The notes under the pieces: model-generated
Database searches by the model: none
Told to the model about the DNA's origin: nothing
The model's input: only the letters and a program-made list of their open reading frames with translations
Virus record (IMG/VR): IMGVR_UViG_3300027901_000013
Location: 1 to 38,519 of that record
Reading direction: 5' to 3' (one strand)
DNA length: 38,519 nt
Origin: a virus
Part shown: positions 15,904 through 23,969 of the stretch, piece after piece
Numbering within the stretch: the first letter of the stretch is position 1
How the letters are laid out: every line of letters starts with the position of its first letter
Made by a program: the position numbers and the translations under genes

Positions 15904-17517
15904 ATGACTGATAATTTAGCACTATCACCAGATGATGTAGAACCTATAACTAAGAAAGTATTCCCTAGTAAGAAACCTAAGAAAGAAGATAAAGGAAACT
16001 TTATTAAAATAATAGAGAAGAAACCACTTAAGAAATTATCACTTAACGAACTAGAGATATTACATAGCTATTATCATAGTAATATGGAATTCTTAAACTC
16101 CTACTGTAGGAGACATTTTATAGTAGCTAATGAGATGATAGACAGAGGATTAAAACACGTTAACAGAAGTATATGTGATAAAGCTGTTACGCTATACAGA
16201 AACTTAGATATTAATTTTAATGAACTAGAAGATAGTGATTTAATAGATTATACCAGAATAGTCCTATCATGGTATACTCCTATAGTAGGACACAGTAAGA
16301 GTATAAAGCATCTTAAGAAATTAACACCAGAGATACTAGAATCCCTTAGAAGTAAAACAGATAAAGAGATAAAACATAGAGGAATAGAATTAAAGCGTTA
16401 CTGTAAGAAGAAAGAACATAAGATGTCTCTAGAGGAATTCTATGATATAGCTCCTCAGCATATAATAATTAATAGTCCTCCTTATGTTTACTATAATGAT
16501 GATAATACGAGTCTTATAATAGACAGTAATGATTCTAATATAATAAAATCTATAAAGACATCACAACCTAATGAATGGTCTAGTAATATAGACACAGAGA
16601 GCGAGTGTACTAATTCTGTTTATACTCTATACAAGTATGGTCTATTTAAAGTACCTAAATCAGAATTCCTTAAAGATACTATATCATTAAGCATATTTGA
16701 TCAATTTGTACCTCCAGAGGCTATATATTACAATAAGAATGAATTATCTAAGTTTTCTAGTTTCTATTATGACTGGGTAGTTAAGCACTTATCTGATGGT
16801 ATTATTATACATAAGAATTACAATGGTATAAGAGCTATTATACATAAGAAAGATGATAATGTAAAGATAGAATCTAGTGTTATATTTAGTAACCTAAACG
16901 ATATAATAAAAGAACTTAAGACTATAGATCATAACTTCATATTAGATACTACAATAATTCAATATGACTGTAAGAATAAAGATGTTAAGTCTGCTTGTCT
17001 TAAAGAGATGGGATGTGATGAGAGTCCTATAGTAGGAGAGTCTAGTAACGGACATATAGTATTCCATATTAATGATATTTTATTCCTAGACGATAAATCA
17101 TTGAATAAGGAGTCCTATAGTAGGAGACTAGAGAAACTTAGAGAAATAATAAGTGATAATTTACAGTATTTCTCTATAGCAGTACAGAGTCCTATAGTAG
17201 GAAATTATAATGACGTAATAGAGTGGACTAAGAAACTTAATTCTAGTAAAGGTGTATTATTCAAAGTTTCCACATCTACATATCCTATAAAGTATAAGAA
17301 GAATAAGACATCAGACTGGATAATAAGTAAATTATCAGATGATATAGAACTTACATTATCACCGTGTGAGTTTAAGACTGATAGTAACATTTGTCCTATA
17401 GTAGGAGTACTCATTACTTCACCAGTAGATAGAGATTCCTTATCTAAGGTAAAATGTAACTTAACTAACACTAGAGAATGCTACTACAAAATACTCTCCT
17501 ATAGTAGGAGTCATTAA
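15904..17517 (+). CDS. Degenerate ATP-dependent DNA ligase-like protein
   Basis: In this 537-aa product, residues about 45-100 are a helical domain ('LNELEILHSYYHSN...IVANEMIDRGLKH'). Residues about 295-480 follow the order of nucleotidyltransferase ligase motifs: motif I-like KNYNGIRA (304-311), motif III-like FILDTT (345-350), motif IIIa-like HIVFHINDILFLDDKSL (384-400), motif IV-like SKGVLFK (448-454) and motif V-like WIISK (472-476). Key residues are altered: Asn where the catalytic Lys of KxDG is expected (a Lys lies one residue earlier), TT for GE in motif III, and KG for EG in motif IV. It may therefore be inactive or reprogrammed. The gene holds six exact 13-bp motifs and one variant, encoding PIVG in loops between the predicted motifs. 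The ligase relationship is inferred from motif order only. Confidence 0.5.
   Translation: MTDNLALSPDDVEPITKKVFPSKKPKKEDKGNFIKIIEKKPLKKLSLNELEILHSYYHSNMEFLNSYCRRHFIVANEMIDRGLKHVNRSICDKAVTLYRNLDINFNELEDSDLIDYTRIVLSWYTPIVGHSKSIKHLKKLTPEILESLRSKTDKEIKHRGIELKRYCKKKEHKMSLEEFYDIAPQHIIINSPPYVYYNDDNTSLIIDSNDSNIIKSIKTSQPNEWSSNIDTESECTNSVYTLYKYGLFKVPKSEFLKDTISLSIFDQFVPPEAIYYNKNELSKFSSFYYDWVVKHLSDGIIIHKNYNGIRAIIHKKDDNVKIESSVIFSNLNDIIKELKTIDHNFILDTTIIQYDCKNKDVKSACLKEMGCDESPIVGESSNGHIVFHINDILFLDDKSLNKESYSRRLEKLREIISDNLQYFSIAVQSPIVGNYNDVIEWTKKLNSSKGVLFKVSTSTYPIKYKKNKTSDWIISKLSDDIELTLSPCEFKTDSNICPIVGVLITSPVDRDSLSKVKCNLTNTRECYYKILSYSRSH
16099..17509. repeat. Intragenic cluster of seven 13-bp motif copies
   Basis: Copies start at 16099 (variant with central T and GTAGGA arm), 16278, 17025, 17113, 17190, 17394 and 17497. 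Four are read as PIVG (residues 126-129, 375-378, 430-433 and 'CPIVGV') and three as SYCR or SYSR. Five lie within 485 bases (17025-17509), the densest cluster in the window. Confidence 0.9.
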
Positions 17518-17548
17518 TACCATAGATTAATTAATCAAGGTATCATTA

Positions 17549-17941
17549 ATGTATGATGATAAGGAGGTTAATGTTTTAAACATTAAAGAGTGGATCAAGA
17601 AAGTAGAGAAAGAGATAATTGATATCTCTAGTAATAAACCTAATGATAGATTAGATTATAACGATTCTATTTATAAATGTAATATAGCAATAGGAGCTAG
17701 CCTTAATGGATGGTCAGAATGGCTAGAGAATCCTAGTATAATGAATAAATTTACACAAGATGAACTTAGTGAAATACATGAAGAGTTCAAGAAGATAGCC
17801 TTGTTATTCCTTTCCTATGACATTAAATGGACTAAGAAACTTAGTAAGAAATTTAAAATAAAAGATACAGAAGATTTAACTAGTTTACTAGATCAATATA
17901 ACTCTGATGACAAGGATTGTGATAATGCTTATATAAGATAG
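17549..17941 (+). CDS. DUF2153-like archaeal helical protein
   Basis: The 130-aa all-helical product carries a spaced pattern: W(I) near the start, 'NDRLDY' (about 37-42), 'GWSEWLENPSIMNKF' (about 54-68), 'ELSEIHEEFKKIALLFLSYDIKWT' and a charged tail. This matches what I recall of DUF2153, a family described from archaea, with DRLDL, WLQDP and DIEHT at the same relative positions. Its function is not known. A GGAGG inside the first codons has no usable start behind it, so the ATG at 17549, preceded by 'aaggt', was chosen. It lies 31 bases after the ligase-like gene and is probably co-transcribed. The family call is from memory. Confidence 0.5.
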   Translation: MYDDKEVNVLNIKEWIKKVEKEIIDISSNKPNDRLDYNDSIYKCNIAIGASLNGWSEWLENPSIMNKFTQDELSEIHEEFKKIALLFLSYDIKWTKKLSKKFKIKDTEDLTSLLDQYNSDDKDCDNAYIR

Positions 17942-17994
17942 ATAATTTAAATATGACTATAAGGTAATATAATTAATGGAGGTTAAGTGTAAAT

Positions 17995-18645
17995 ATGCCT
18001 ATTACAGAATCAGACTTATTGTATAAATATACTGGTACTGCTGGCACTACAAATCCAGAAACAGCATTAGGAGGTTCACTAGGACCAAATACTATTCCAT
18101 CTGGAGTAGATAATAATGTATTTGATGATGTTACTGGCAGTGAGTCATCTCTAGGAGAACAACATTACAGAGCTATAGGTATCCATAATACGTTAGATAC
18201 GCATACATGGATGAATACTTCTATTAGAGTAGACGGCTATGATAGAGCTGGATCCAACTATGATGTTATTTACTTTGGTGTAGAAAAACCTGTAACAGGT
18301 GCTGGTGATCCAGATGGCACTATACAAATTATAGGCTCAGAGACTACAGCACCAGCAGCTATAGGATGGACAGCAGAAGGAGCACCATCAGCATATATAG
18401 CTATATCAGGTACTGATTATACAGGCTCTATAGGTGCGGATGATTGGGCTGGTATATGGCTTCAGAGATCAATTCCAGCTGGAGCAGATGCATATTCTAA
18501 TAGATCTTGTACTATAAGAGTACAAGGTGAAACATCAGCTAGTCCACTTGTTCATCAAGTAAGTGCTGTGTTTAAAGTAGACTGGACAGATACTATATTC
18601 AATGTGACTAAGGTAGCTGAAGAGATCAAAGCTAGAACAGAGTAA
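17995..18645 (+). CDS. Beta-rich putative virion protein
   Basis: The 216-aa product has an excellent ribosome-binding site (GGAGG 9 bases upstream). It is rich in Gly, Thr, Ser and Ala, with few Lys and repeated 'GT..GD..G' turns ('VTGAGDPDGTIQIIGSETTAPAAIGWTAEG'), typical of jelly-roll or Ig-like capsid decoration and tail surface proteins. A short amphipathic helix closes it ('NVTKVAEEIKART'). No specific family was recognised. It stands first in a run of virion-type genes leading into the large fibres, so a fibre-associated role is likely. Confidence 0.55.
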   Translation: MPITESDLLYKYTGTAGTTNPETALGGSLGPNTIPSGVDNNVFDDVTGSESSLGEQHYRAIGIHNTLDTHTWMNTSIRVDGYDRAGSNYDVIYFGVEKPVTGAGDPDGTIQIIGSETTAPAAIGWTAEGAPSAYIAISGTDYTGSIGADDWAGIWLQRSIPAGADAYSNRSCTIRVQGETSASPLVHQVSAVFKVDWTDTIFNVTKVAEEIKARTE

Positions 18646-18675
18646 TAACATACTCTTCTCTATTTTCTTTCTGTT

Positions 18676-19095
18676 GTGAGTGTGGTTATAATAAATAAAG
18701 AACTTAAGGAATTTCTAGAGATTGAAGGAATACGTAAGAATCTTTCTTTAAAGGGACTAATTAAACTAGTTCTTAAGTATCAACTATATTTTTTAATTCT
18801 AGGGGTTTATTACCTAGCTATTTTAATAGGTAGAGCTAAACAAGGTGTAATAACCTTATCATACGGTATATTAAAACCATGTAAACGTTGTGTATGGGGT
18901 AAGAAAAAAGAGAGTATAGCTATAGTTAGTTTATATGGATATTCTAGAGATGATAAGGTAATTCATGTAATGAATTATAAAGGAAAGAACTGGGCTAATA
19001 GGGGTAGTTGTAAAGGATATTCTAGTTGTTATCAATGTTTAAATGAAATTAACCTACAGAGTAATACATTACCCTGTAGATGGAAGGAATGCTAG
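18676..19095 (+). CDS. Small membrane protein with a cysteine-rich C-terminal domain
   Basis: The 139-aa product starts with GTG and has no clear ribosome-binding site. A hydrophobic helix (about 33-52, 'YQLYFLILGVYYLAILIG') is preceded by a basic amphipathic segment. The C-terminal half has CKRC (about 73-76) and Cys pairs in 'GSCKGYSSCYQC' and 'LPCRWKEC', which could bind zinc or form disulfides. The membrane anchor plus Cys-rich domain does not look like a tail protein; it may act at the host envelope. Function unknown. Confidence 0.5.
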   Translation: MSVVIINKELKEFLEIEGIRKNLSLKGLIKLVLKYQLYFLILGVYYLAILIGRAKQGVITLSYGILKPCKRCVWGKKKESIAIVSLYGYSRDDKVIHVMNYKGKNWANRGSCKGYSSCYQCLNEINLQSNTLPCRWKEC

Positions 19096-19112
19096 ACAAA
19101 GGGGGTGTAAGC

Positions 19113-19475
19113 ATGACAATAATGGCTACTTTTAAAGCAGATGGAGATAGTGTTGTATCTACCACAACGTGGACTTCTGTAGGTAGTAAAGACTTTACAT
19201 TAAATTATGACAATTCATTTGTAATATTTATTAGTGCTGAATATTCAACTAGTAACAAGAATAATATAGCTGGTATAAGAGTTTTATTAGATGGTGTAGA
19301 GAAATCATTTAGTCATAGATCTCCTGCAGTAGCAGATCAGTTTATGACTTATACTACAATATTAATTGAAGACATGGTAAGCGGATTACATAACTTAACT
19401 CTAGAGGCTAGAACAGCTAATGCTAGCTATCCTGTTACAGTTAGAAGAAAACGTATGGTAGTCATGCAACACTGA
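19113..19475 (+). CDS. Small beta-sandwich virion-type protein
   Basis: I place the start at ATG 19113, because GGGGGTG lies 6-12 bases upstream; an earlier in-frame ATG at 19080 would overlap the previous gene and lacks a site. The 120-aa product reads as alternating strands ('WTSVGSKDFTLNYDNSFVIF', 'IAGIRVLLDGVEKSFSHRSP', 'LHNLTLEARTANASYPVTVR'), a compact beta-sandwich. Similar small domains decorate tail fibres and capsids. It ends 9 bases before the methyltransferase gene. Confidence 0.55.
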   Translation: MTIMATFKADGDSVVSTTTWTSVGSKDFTLNYDNSFVIFISAEYSTSNKNNIAGIRVLLDGVEKSFSHRSPAVADQFMTYTTILIEDMVSGLHNLTLEARTANASYPVTVRRKRMVVMQH

Positions 19476-19484
19476 GGGAGTTAA

Positions 19485-19931
19485 GTGAGAGTAGTACATA
19501 CACCATTAAAAATACTTAAAATAGCATTTGACTACATTAAGTTATCACAAGATGATATCTTAGTGGATTTAGGTTCTGGTGATGGTCGTGTATGTTTTTA
19601 TGCCTCTAAGAAATATAGATGTAAAGCAATAGGATATGAAATTGATAAAGAACTTTACAATAAAGGAGTTGCTACCAATAAATGGGCTAGACGTAATGTT
19701 GAGTTTTATAATAAAGATCTAAGAAAGGCAGATCTTTCAAAGGCTACTGTTATTTACTGCTATCCATATAACAGTGGACCTTATCCTAATATGCTTAAAC
19801 AGGTAACTGAAACAATTAAAGAAATAAATACAAGAATGATATTTCTGGATTTAGTTCCCTGTAATGTTAAAGTTTCTTCTGTTCTTAAAATTGATAAGTC
19901 AATACTCTATTTCCATGAGAGTGATGGCTAA
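19485..19931 (+). CDS. Small class I SAM methyltransferase, aKMT-like
   Basis: The 148-aa product has a GTG start with GGAG 4 bases upstream. SAM-binding motif I is VDLGSGDGR (27-35), followed by an acidic residue after strand 2 in GYEID (50-54), then 'YNKDLRKADL' and 'VIYCYPYN'. The small size, absence of a target-recognition domain, N-terminal 'VHTPLKILKIAFDYIKL' and 'DLGSGDGR' resemble archaeal protein-lysine methyltransferases (aKMT). A DNA methyltransferase would normally show an N/D-PPY/W motif, absent here. It overlaps the first giant fibre gene by one base, so a virion protein is a plausible substrate. The substrate is unproven. Confidence 0.6.
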   Translation: MRVVHTPLKILKIAFDYIKLSQDDILVDLGSGDGRVCFYASKKYRCKAIGYEIDKELYNKGVATNKWARRNVEFYNKDLRKADLSKATVIYCYPYNSGPYPNMLKQVTETIKEINTRMIFLDLVPCNVKVSSVLKIDKSILYFHESDG

Positions 19932-22900
19932 TGGCAATAACTTGGACTCAAATTCAAGAATCTTGGACTGTTGCTCTCCCTTATGGATGGCAACCTAAAG
20001 ACCTCTACACAACTTTCGGTATTCCTAAAGGTGCTGTCGTATTATTTGCTTGTTTAAACAGCAATACAGATTTGAAGCGTGTTATGGGTGTTAGAGCTTA
20101 TGGTAGTAGCTTAGAACGTAAAATAACTATCCATGAAGCTGAAGGTGACGGACACACTTCCGCAGAAATGTTTGTTAAGACTAACGAAGACGGATTTATT
20201 GAATATTACAGTGACGATCTTAATACAAGTGGCTATTATGTAATATTAGGTTATTTTGAAGGCGTAGATTTCACGGAGTTAATAACAATTCGTGCGCCTA
20301 CATGGTCGGACCCAGATGGATGGTATGACAGCCAAATCAGCGGTCTATCTAATCGTGCAGTACAAATTGCTTGTGCCAACTGGGAGTCGGGTACCAATCT
20401 TATTTATGGAGTGAGGGCAAAAGGAAGTTCTTTAAATAGAAGTTTTCTTCTTGATGAAGCAGAACCTTCAGATAATAATGTTTATTCGATATGTGTAAAA
20501 GTTGACTCAGATGGATATTTCCAACTTTATCATACTTATCCATACAATGAACATTATTTTATTTTAGGCTACTTCGGAAGCAACATGGACTATGTTGAAA
20601 AATGGGTTGTTGATTCTGACTTACAAAGCAACAAAAATGATGGTACATGGATAACTTGGGATATAAGCGGAGAACTTGACGAAACTCCGAGAATATGCAA
20701 CTTCGTTCTCGCTCATCAAGACAGTGGTTCAGAAATAAGTTGTGGATGCAGAAAAAACGGTAGCAGTCTGGTACGTGGTTTTGTAGAACACGAAGCTGAA
20801 GGTGGTGGAGCAAACGGTTTTGAATGCCCCACTGAAACTGACTCTTCAGGCGTAGTAGAAGTTTACTGTGATGATAATAGTGAATCGTTATTTTATCTTG
20901 CAGGATACTTCATGGATATAGGAGTAGGAGTAGAATCAGTATATCATATATTATCAGTAAACTTTACTATCATTATGTTTATATCGTTATTCATAAGTTT
21001 CATACATAAAGTTAGATTAAATATCTCTAATATCCTATCTTCTATATACGATAAGTTCAAGAATGCATTTAGACAATTACCTATAATATATTCTATTAAA
21101 AATAACATATCTAAGGTAAGTAATTTTCTTTATGAAGTTCTTTCTTTTATCTTAACTTCTGTATCTAATGTGACTGTTATAAGCCACAATATAAGAAATA
21201 GTATTGATAAAGATAGTGTGTTTCTACATGATATAAAAAATAGTATAGCTGTACAATTATTATCTATTTATAATCTTATTATAAAAATAGCTTCACTAAA
21301 TACGATTAAGCATACTACTAAAGAATTTGTTAGTAACCTTACTGCACTAAACCATAGTATAAGAAACATAGTTGATAAAACAAAGGATATCATTTATAGT
21401 ACTAGAAGTAAAGTATTGTCGTTATTCACACTAGTCTATCTAACAATGATCAACGCAGTCAAGTCTCTAAATATTATACATAAATTATTTGAATATATAT
21501 ACATTAATCTGAGTAAACTTTATAGCCTTAGAATGGATGTTAGAAGGCTATTAGACATAAGATATAGATTATATGAATTAGTAAGTAATGTCATAGTATC
21601 TATTAGTAGAGTATTAAATAATGTTTACAGTTATATATCAAGTAAGTACGATTTAAGAATATTTGTTCTATATACTATGTCATTAATTCATAACCTTAAA
21701 TCCTATATTAGTAGCACTCTATCCTTTCTTCATTCTTTAGGTGGTGTAATTTATAAGTCAATAATAAATATCTTTAATCTAAATAAGAACATAGCTTCAT
21801 TGTCAATAGTAAAATACTCACTTTTTAAAACCATACAAAAATTAACTATGTTATTACACTCAATAAAGGTATCCTTACAAAAATCAATATCATTTATCTA
21901 TGATATAATAACACTAGCAGGAATAAATAAGCTACTTTCTTTACAATACAATAATTTTAAGAATATATTAAATATACTGGTGATAAGCCATAGTATAAGA
22001 AGTTATATTAATAGAGTAATAGAACTTTTATACTCTATAAAAAATACTATATTGAATTCTCTAAGTTTCCTTTATAATATCATTTCTCTAGTAGCAATTA
22101 TACGATCTATTGCAATACGTTATAACTTATTAGTAAACACACTTAAACAAATTGATGTAATTTATTCTATAAAAATAACAATAACCAGAGTGATGTATTC
22201 TCTATATAAACTACTAAATATAAACAGTAAGCCTATCAGTGTTGTTTTTAACTTGCTTAATACAATTATCAAGGAGCATACATCATATTACTCACTGAGA
22301 TCTTATATAATTAAGATATCATCATTAATTTATTCAGGCACCAAGTATATATCCAATACAATTAAAGCTTTCTATAATACCTTTAATACAGTAGAGAAGG
22401 TTACATCATTTATATATTCTATCATAAGTAAAGTGTGGAATACATTAACGATAATTTATACTGTTGTATCAACAGCTTTTATCACAGCATTATTAACTAT
22501 GAAATATAATATTACAACCTATGTAAGTTCATTGATAGTATTTCTGCATAGCGTTCTTAATAACGTCTATAAGTCAATAACTTGTAGATACAACAGCTTT
22601 GTTAATAAAGTAAAATCACTAAGTTTACTATATAGTAATATAATACAATCTTTAAAGTCATTTGTAACAAATCATAGCTTGTTTACATTACAAGATAAAG
22701 TTATACCGATAAGATGGAAACTTAAGGAAATATCTGCTAAGTTATCAAGTTTCTTATTCTCTAACTTAGTTGTCTCTTTAAAGACAATAAACATACGTCA
22801 TAGTTTAATGAATATTGTCAATAGTATACATTCATTACCATGGAATATAAAGTCCTATACTACGAAATTATTATCGCTGGTATATAATATAGTATCTCCA

Positions 22901-23656
22901 GCGTTATCAAAAACTCTCATTGTAGGATATTATATCAGAAATATTGTATACGGTTATTTAACATTAATTAATAATATATTTAACAATATACAGAATAGCT
23001 TATCCTATAGATATAACAACTTTATCGATTTACTAGGATCATTAGGTATTAGCTTTAATTTAAGGAAATATGTTAATAAACCATTAGAAATGATATGGAC
23101 TATTAAGACATTAATTACCAAAGGTGCTAGTTTATTATGGAATCTTAACAAGTACATTATCAAACAATTATATGTAATTTATAATATACTCAATAAGATT
23201 TCTAAGTTATTAAAAATGATATACAAAACACTCTCTATAACAACAACTTCTATTAAAATAAAATATAATACAAAGTTAACAATAGATAGAGTTCTAAACT
23301 TAAGATTCAATCTTAGAGCATTTGTATATAAATTATTATCATCTATCTACAGTATAACAGGTGCTGTTAATTTCTATATTCAAAGTGTTACAGCCACACC
23401 TAGTAAGATTCATAGAACTGAAGTAGAGTCTACTACTCTAAGATGTGATTTCTATGACATTGATGATCTAGGCTCTATTCTATATGAATGTCAATTCTGG
23501 GTTAGAGATGAAAATAATACTATATATGGTCCATTTGAAGGTGTTATAACTAAGGAGAGCAGTAAGAATTATTATGCTACATATGACTTAGACCCAGATT
23601 TAACTTATACATTAGGATACTACGATATAAAAGCAGAGGTTAATAAATATGGTTAA
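19931..23656 (+). CDS. Giant fibre-like protein 1 with about 55 copies of a 14-residue repeat
   Basis: In this 1241-aa product, residues about 1-335 are three related ~100-residue beta-modules, each with 'GVRAxGSSLxR' and 'HEAEG' (or EAEPS) and ending in 'ILGYF' or 'LAGYF'. Residues about 340-1140 are tandem 14-residue units, roughly (Y/H)S(I/L)xxxIxKxLSx(I/L), with occasional 16-residue units. The last ~95 residues are Ig-like ('SVTATPSKIHRTEVESTTLR'). The repeat is strongly hydrophobic with one Tyr/His per unit, so either a coiled fibre (two heptads) or a solenoid is possible. The N-terminal part uses CGT Arg codons and is richer in G+C than the rest, suggesting recent acquisition. It is probably a host-contact fibre. 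Confidence 0.6.
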   Translation: MAITWTQIQESWTVALPYGWQPKDLYTTFGIPKGAVVLFACLNSNTDLKRVMGVRAYGSSLERKITIHEAEGDGHTSAEMFVKTNEDGFIEYYSDDLNTSGYYVILGYFEGVDFTELITIRAPTWSDPDGWYDSQISGLSNRAVQIACANWESGTNLIYGVRAKGSSLNRSFLLDEAEPSDNNVYSICVKVDSDGYFQLYHTYPYNEHYFILGYFGSNMDYVEKWVVDSDLQSNKNDGTWITWDISGELDETPRICNFVLAHQDSGSEISCGCRKNGSSLVRGFVEHEAEGGGANGFECPTETDSSGVVEVYCDDNSESLFYLAGYFMDIGVGVESVYHILSVNFTIIMFISLFISFIHKVRLNISNILSSIYDKFKNAFRQLPIIYSIKNNISKVSNFLYEVLSFILTSVSNVTVISHNIRNSIDKDSVFLHDIKNSIAVQLLSIYNLIIKIASLNTIKHTTKEFVSNLTALNHSIRNIVDKTKDIIYSTRSKVLSLFTLVYLTMINAVKSLNIIHKLFEYIYINLSKLYSLRMDVRRLLDIRYRLYELVSNVIVSISRVLNNVYSYISSKYDLRIFVLYTMSLIHNLKSYISSTLSFLHSLGGVIYKSIINIFNLNKNIASLSIVKYSLFKTIQKLTMLLHSIKVSLQKSISFIYDIITLAGINKLLSLQYNNFKNILNILVISHSIRSYINRVIELLYSIKNTILNSLSFLYNIISLVAIIRSIAIRYNLLVNTLKQIDVIYSIKITITRVMYSLYKLLNINSKPISVVFNLLNTIIKEHTSYYSLRSYIIKISSLIYSGTKYISNTIKAFYNTFNTVEKVTSFIYSIISKVWNTLTIIYTVVSTAFITALLTMKYNITTYVSSLIVFLHSVLNNVYKSITCRYNSFVNKVKSLSLLYSNIIQSLKSFVTNHSLFTLQDKVIPIRWKLKEISAKLSSFLFSNLVVSLKTINIRHSLMNIVNSIHSLPWNIKSYTTKLLSLVYNIVSPALSKTLIVGYYIRNIVYGYLTLINNIFNNIQNSLSYRYNNFIDLLGSLGISFNLRKYVNKPLEMIWTIKTLITKGASLLWNLNKYIIKQLYVIYNILNKISKLLKMIYKTLSITTTSIKIKYNTKLTIDRVLNLRFNLRAFVYKLLSSIYSITGAVNFYIQSVTATPSKIHRTEVESTTLRCDFYDIDDLGSILYECQFWVRDENNTIYGPFEGVITKESSKNYYATYDLDPDLTYTLGYYDIKAEVNKYG
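19940..20930 (+). other. Compositionally foreign segment
   Basis: The three-module N-terminal coding part uses CGT and CGC where flanking genes use AGA, and contains more G/C-ending codons. Composition switches back abruptly near 20935, where the 14-residue repeats begin. It looks like a domain swapped in from another lineage. Confidence 0.55.
20940..23365 (+). repeat. 42-bp (14-residue) tandem repeat array, fibre 1
   Basis: Examples in register are HSIRSYINRVIELL, YSIKNTILNSLSFL, YNLLVNTLKQIDVI and YSIKITITRVMYSL. Units diverge widely at DNA level and only the protein pattern is kept. About 55-58 units fit the length. Confidence 0.85.
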
Positions 23657-23969
23657 GTTCGACTTTGATCCACTACATACTATAATAATATACGATGAAC
23701 ACTTATGTAGAGCAGTGTATTTCAGACAAAAAGGTATATGGTATAAGGTAGAAGGTACATGTGATAAGTGTGCTATGTGTTGTATTAAACCTACAGAAGA
23801 TGGATATGAGAAGTGTAAATATTTAGACAGTAATAATAACTGTACTGTGCAAGAAGCTAAGGAATGTGCATTATTCCCTAGTGGAACGCCTGACCAATAC
23901 TTTAAAGAGCTAAAAGAAGTATTACTTACTAAATGTAAACTTAGAATAATTAAGGTAGGTGTTGAGTAA
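23649..23969 (+). CDS. YkgJ-like cysteine-cluster protein
   Basis: The 106-aa product carries CDKCAMCC (about 38-45), then Cys residues in 'YEKCKYLDSNNNCTVQEAKECALFP'. This matches the YkgJ/UPF0153 pattern (CxxCxxCC ... C ... C ... C.FP), thought to bind a metal, zinc or an Fe-S cluster. A beta-rich N-terminus ('HLCRAVYFRQKGIWYKVEG') precedes it. It overlaps fibre 1 by 8 bases and fibre 2 by one base, so it is tightly coupled to both and could modify or mature them. Some YkgJ-like proteins sit beside modification systems, but no reaction is established here. Confidence 0.6.
   Translation: MVKFDFDPLHTIIIYDEHLCRAVYFRQKGIWYKVEGTCDKCAMCCIKPTEDGYEKCKYLDSNNNCTVQEAKECALFPSGTPDQYFKELKEVLLTKCKLRIIKVGVE

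Noticed and set aside
17205-17471. 88-aa open frame on the minus strand
   Set aside because: It is antisense to the ligase-like gene, contains reversed motif copies, and has no context as a gene.
19080-19112. Upstream ATG at 19080 as start of the small beta-sandwich gene
   Set aside because: It overlaps the previous gene and lacks a ribosome-binding site, whereas GGGGGTG lies at good distance before the ATG at 19113.
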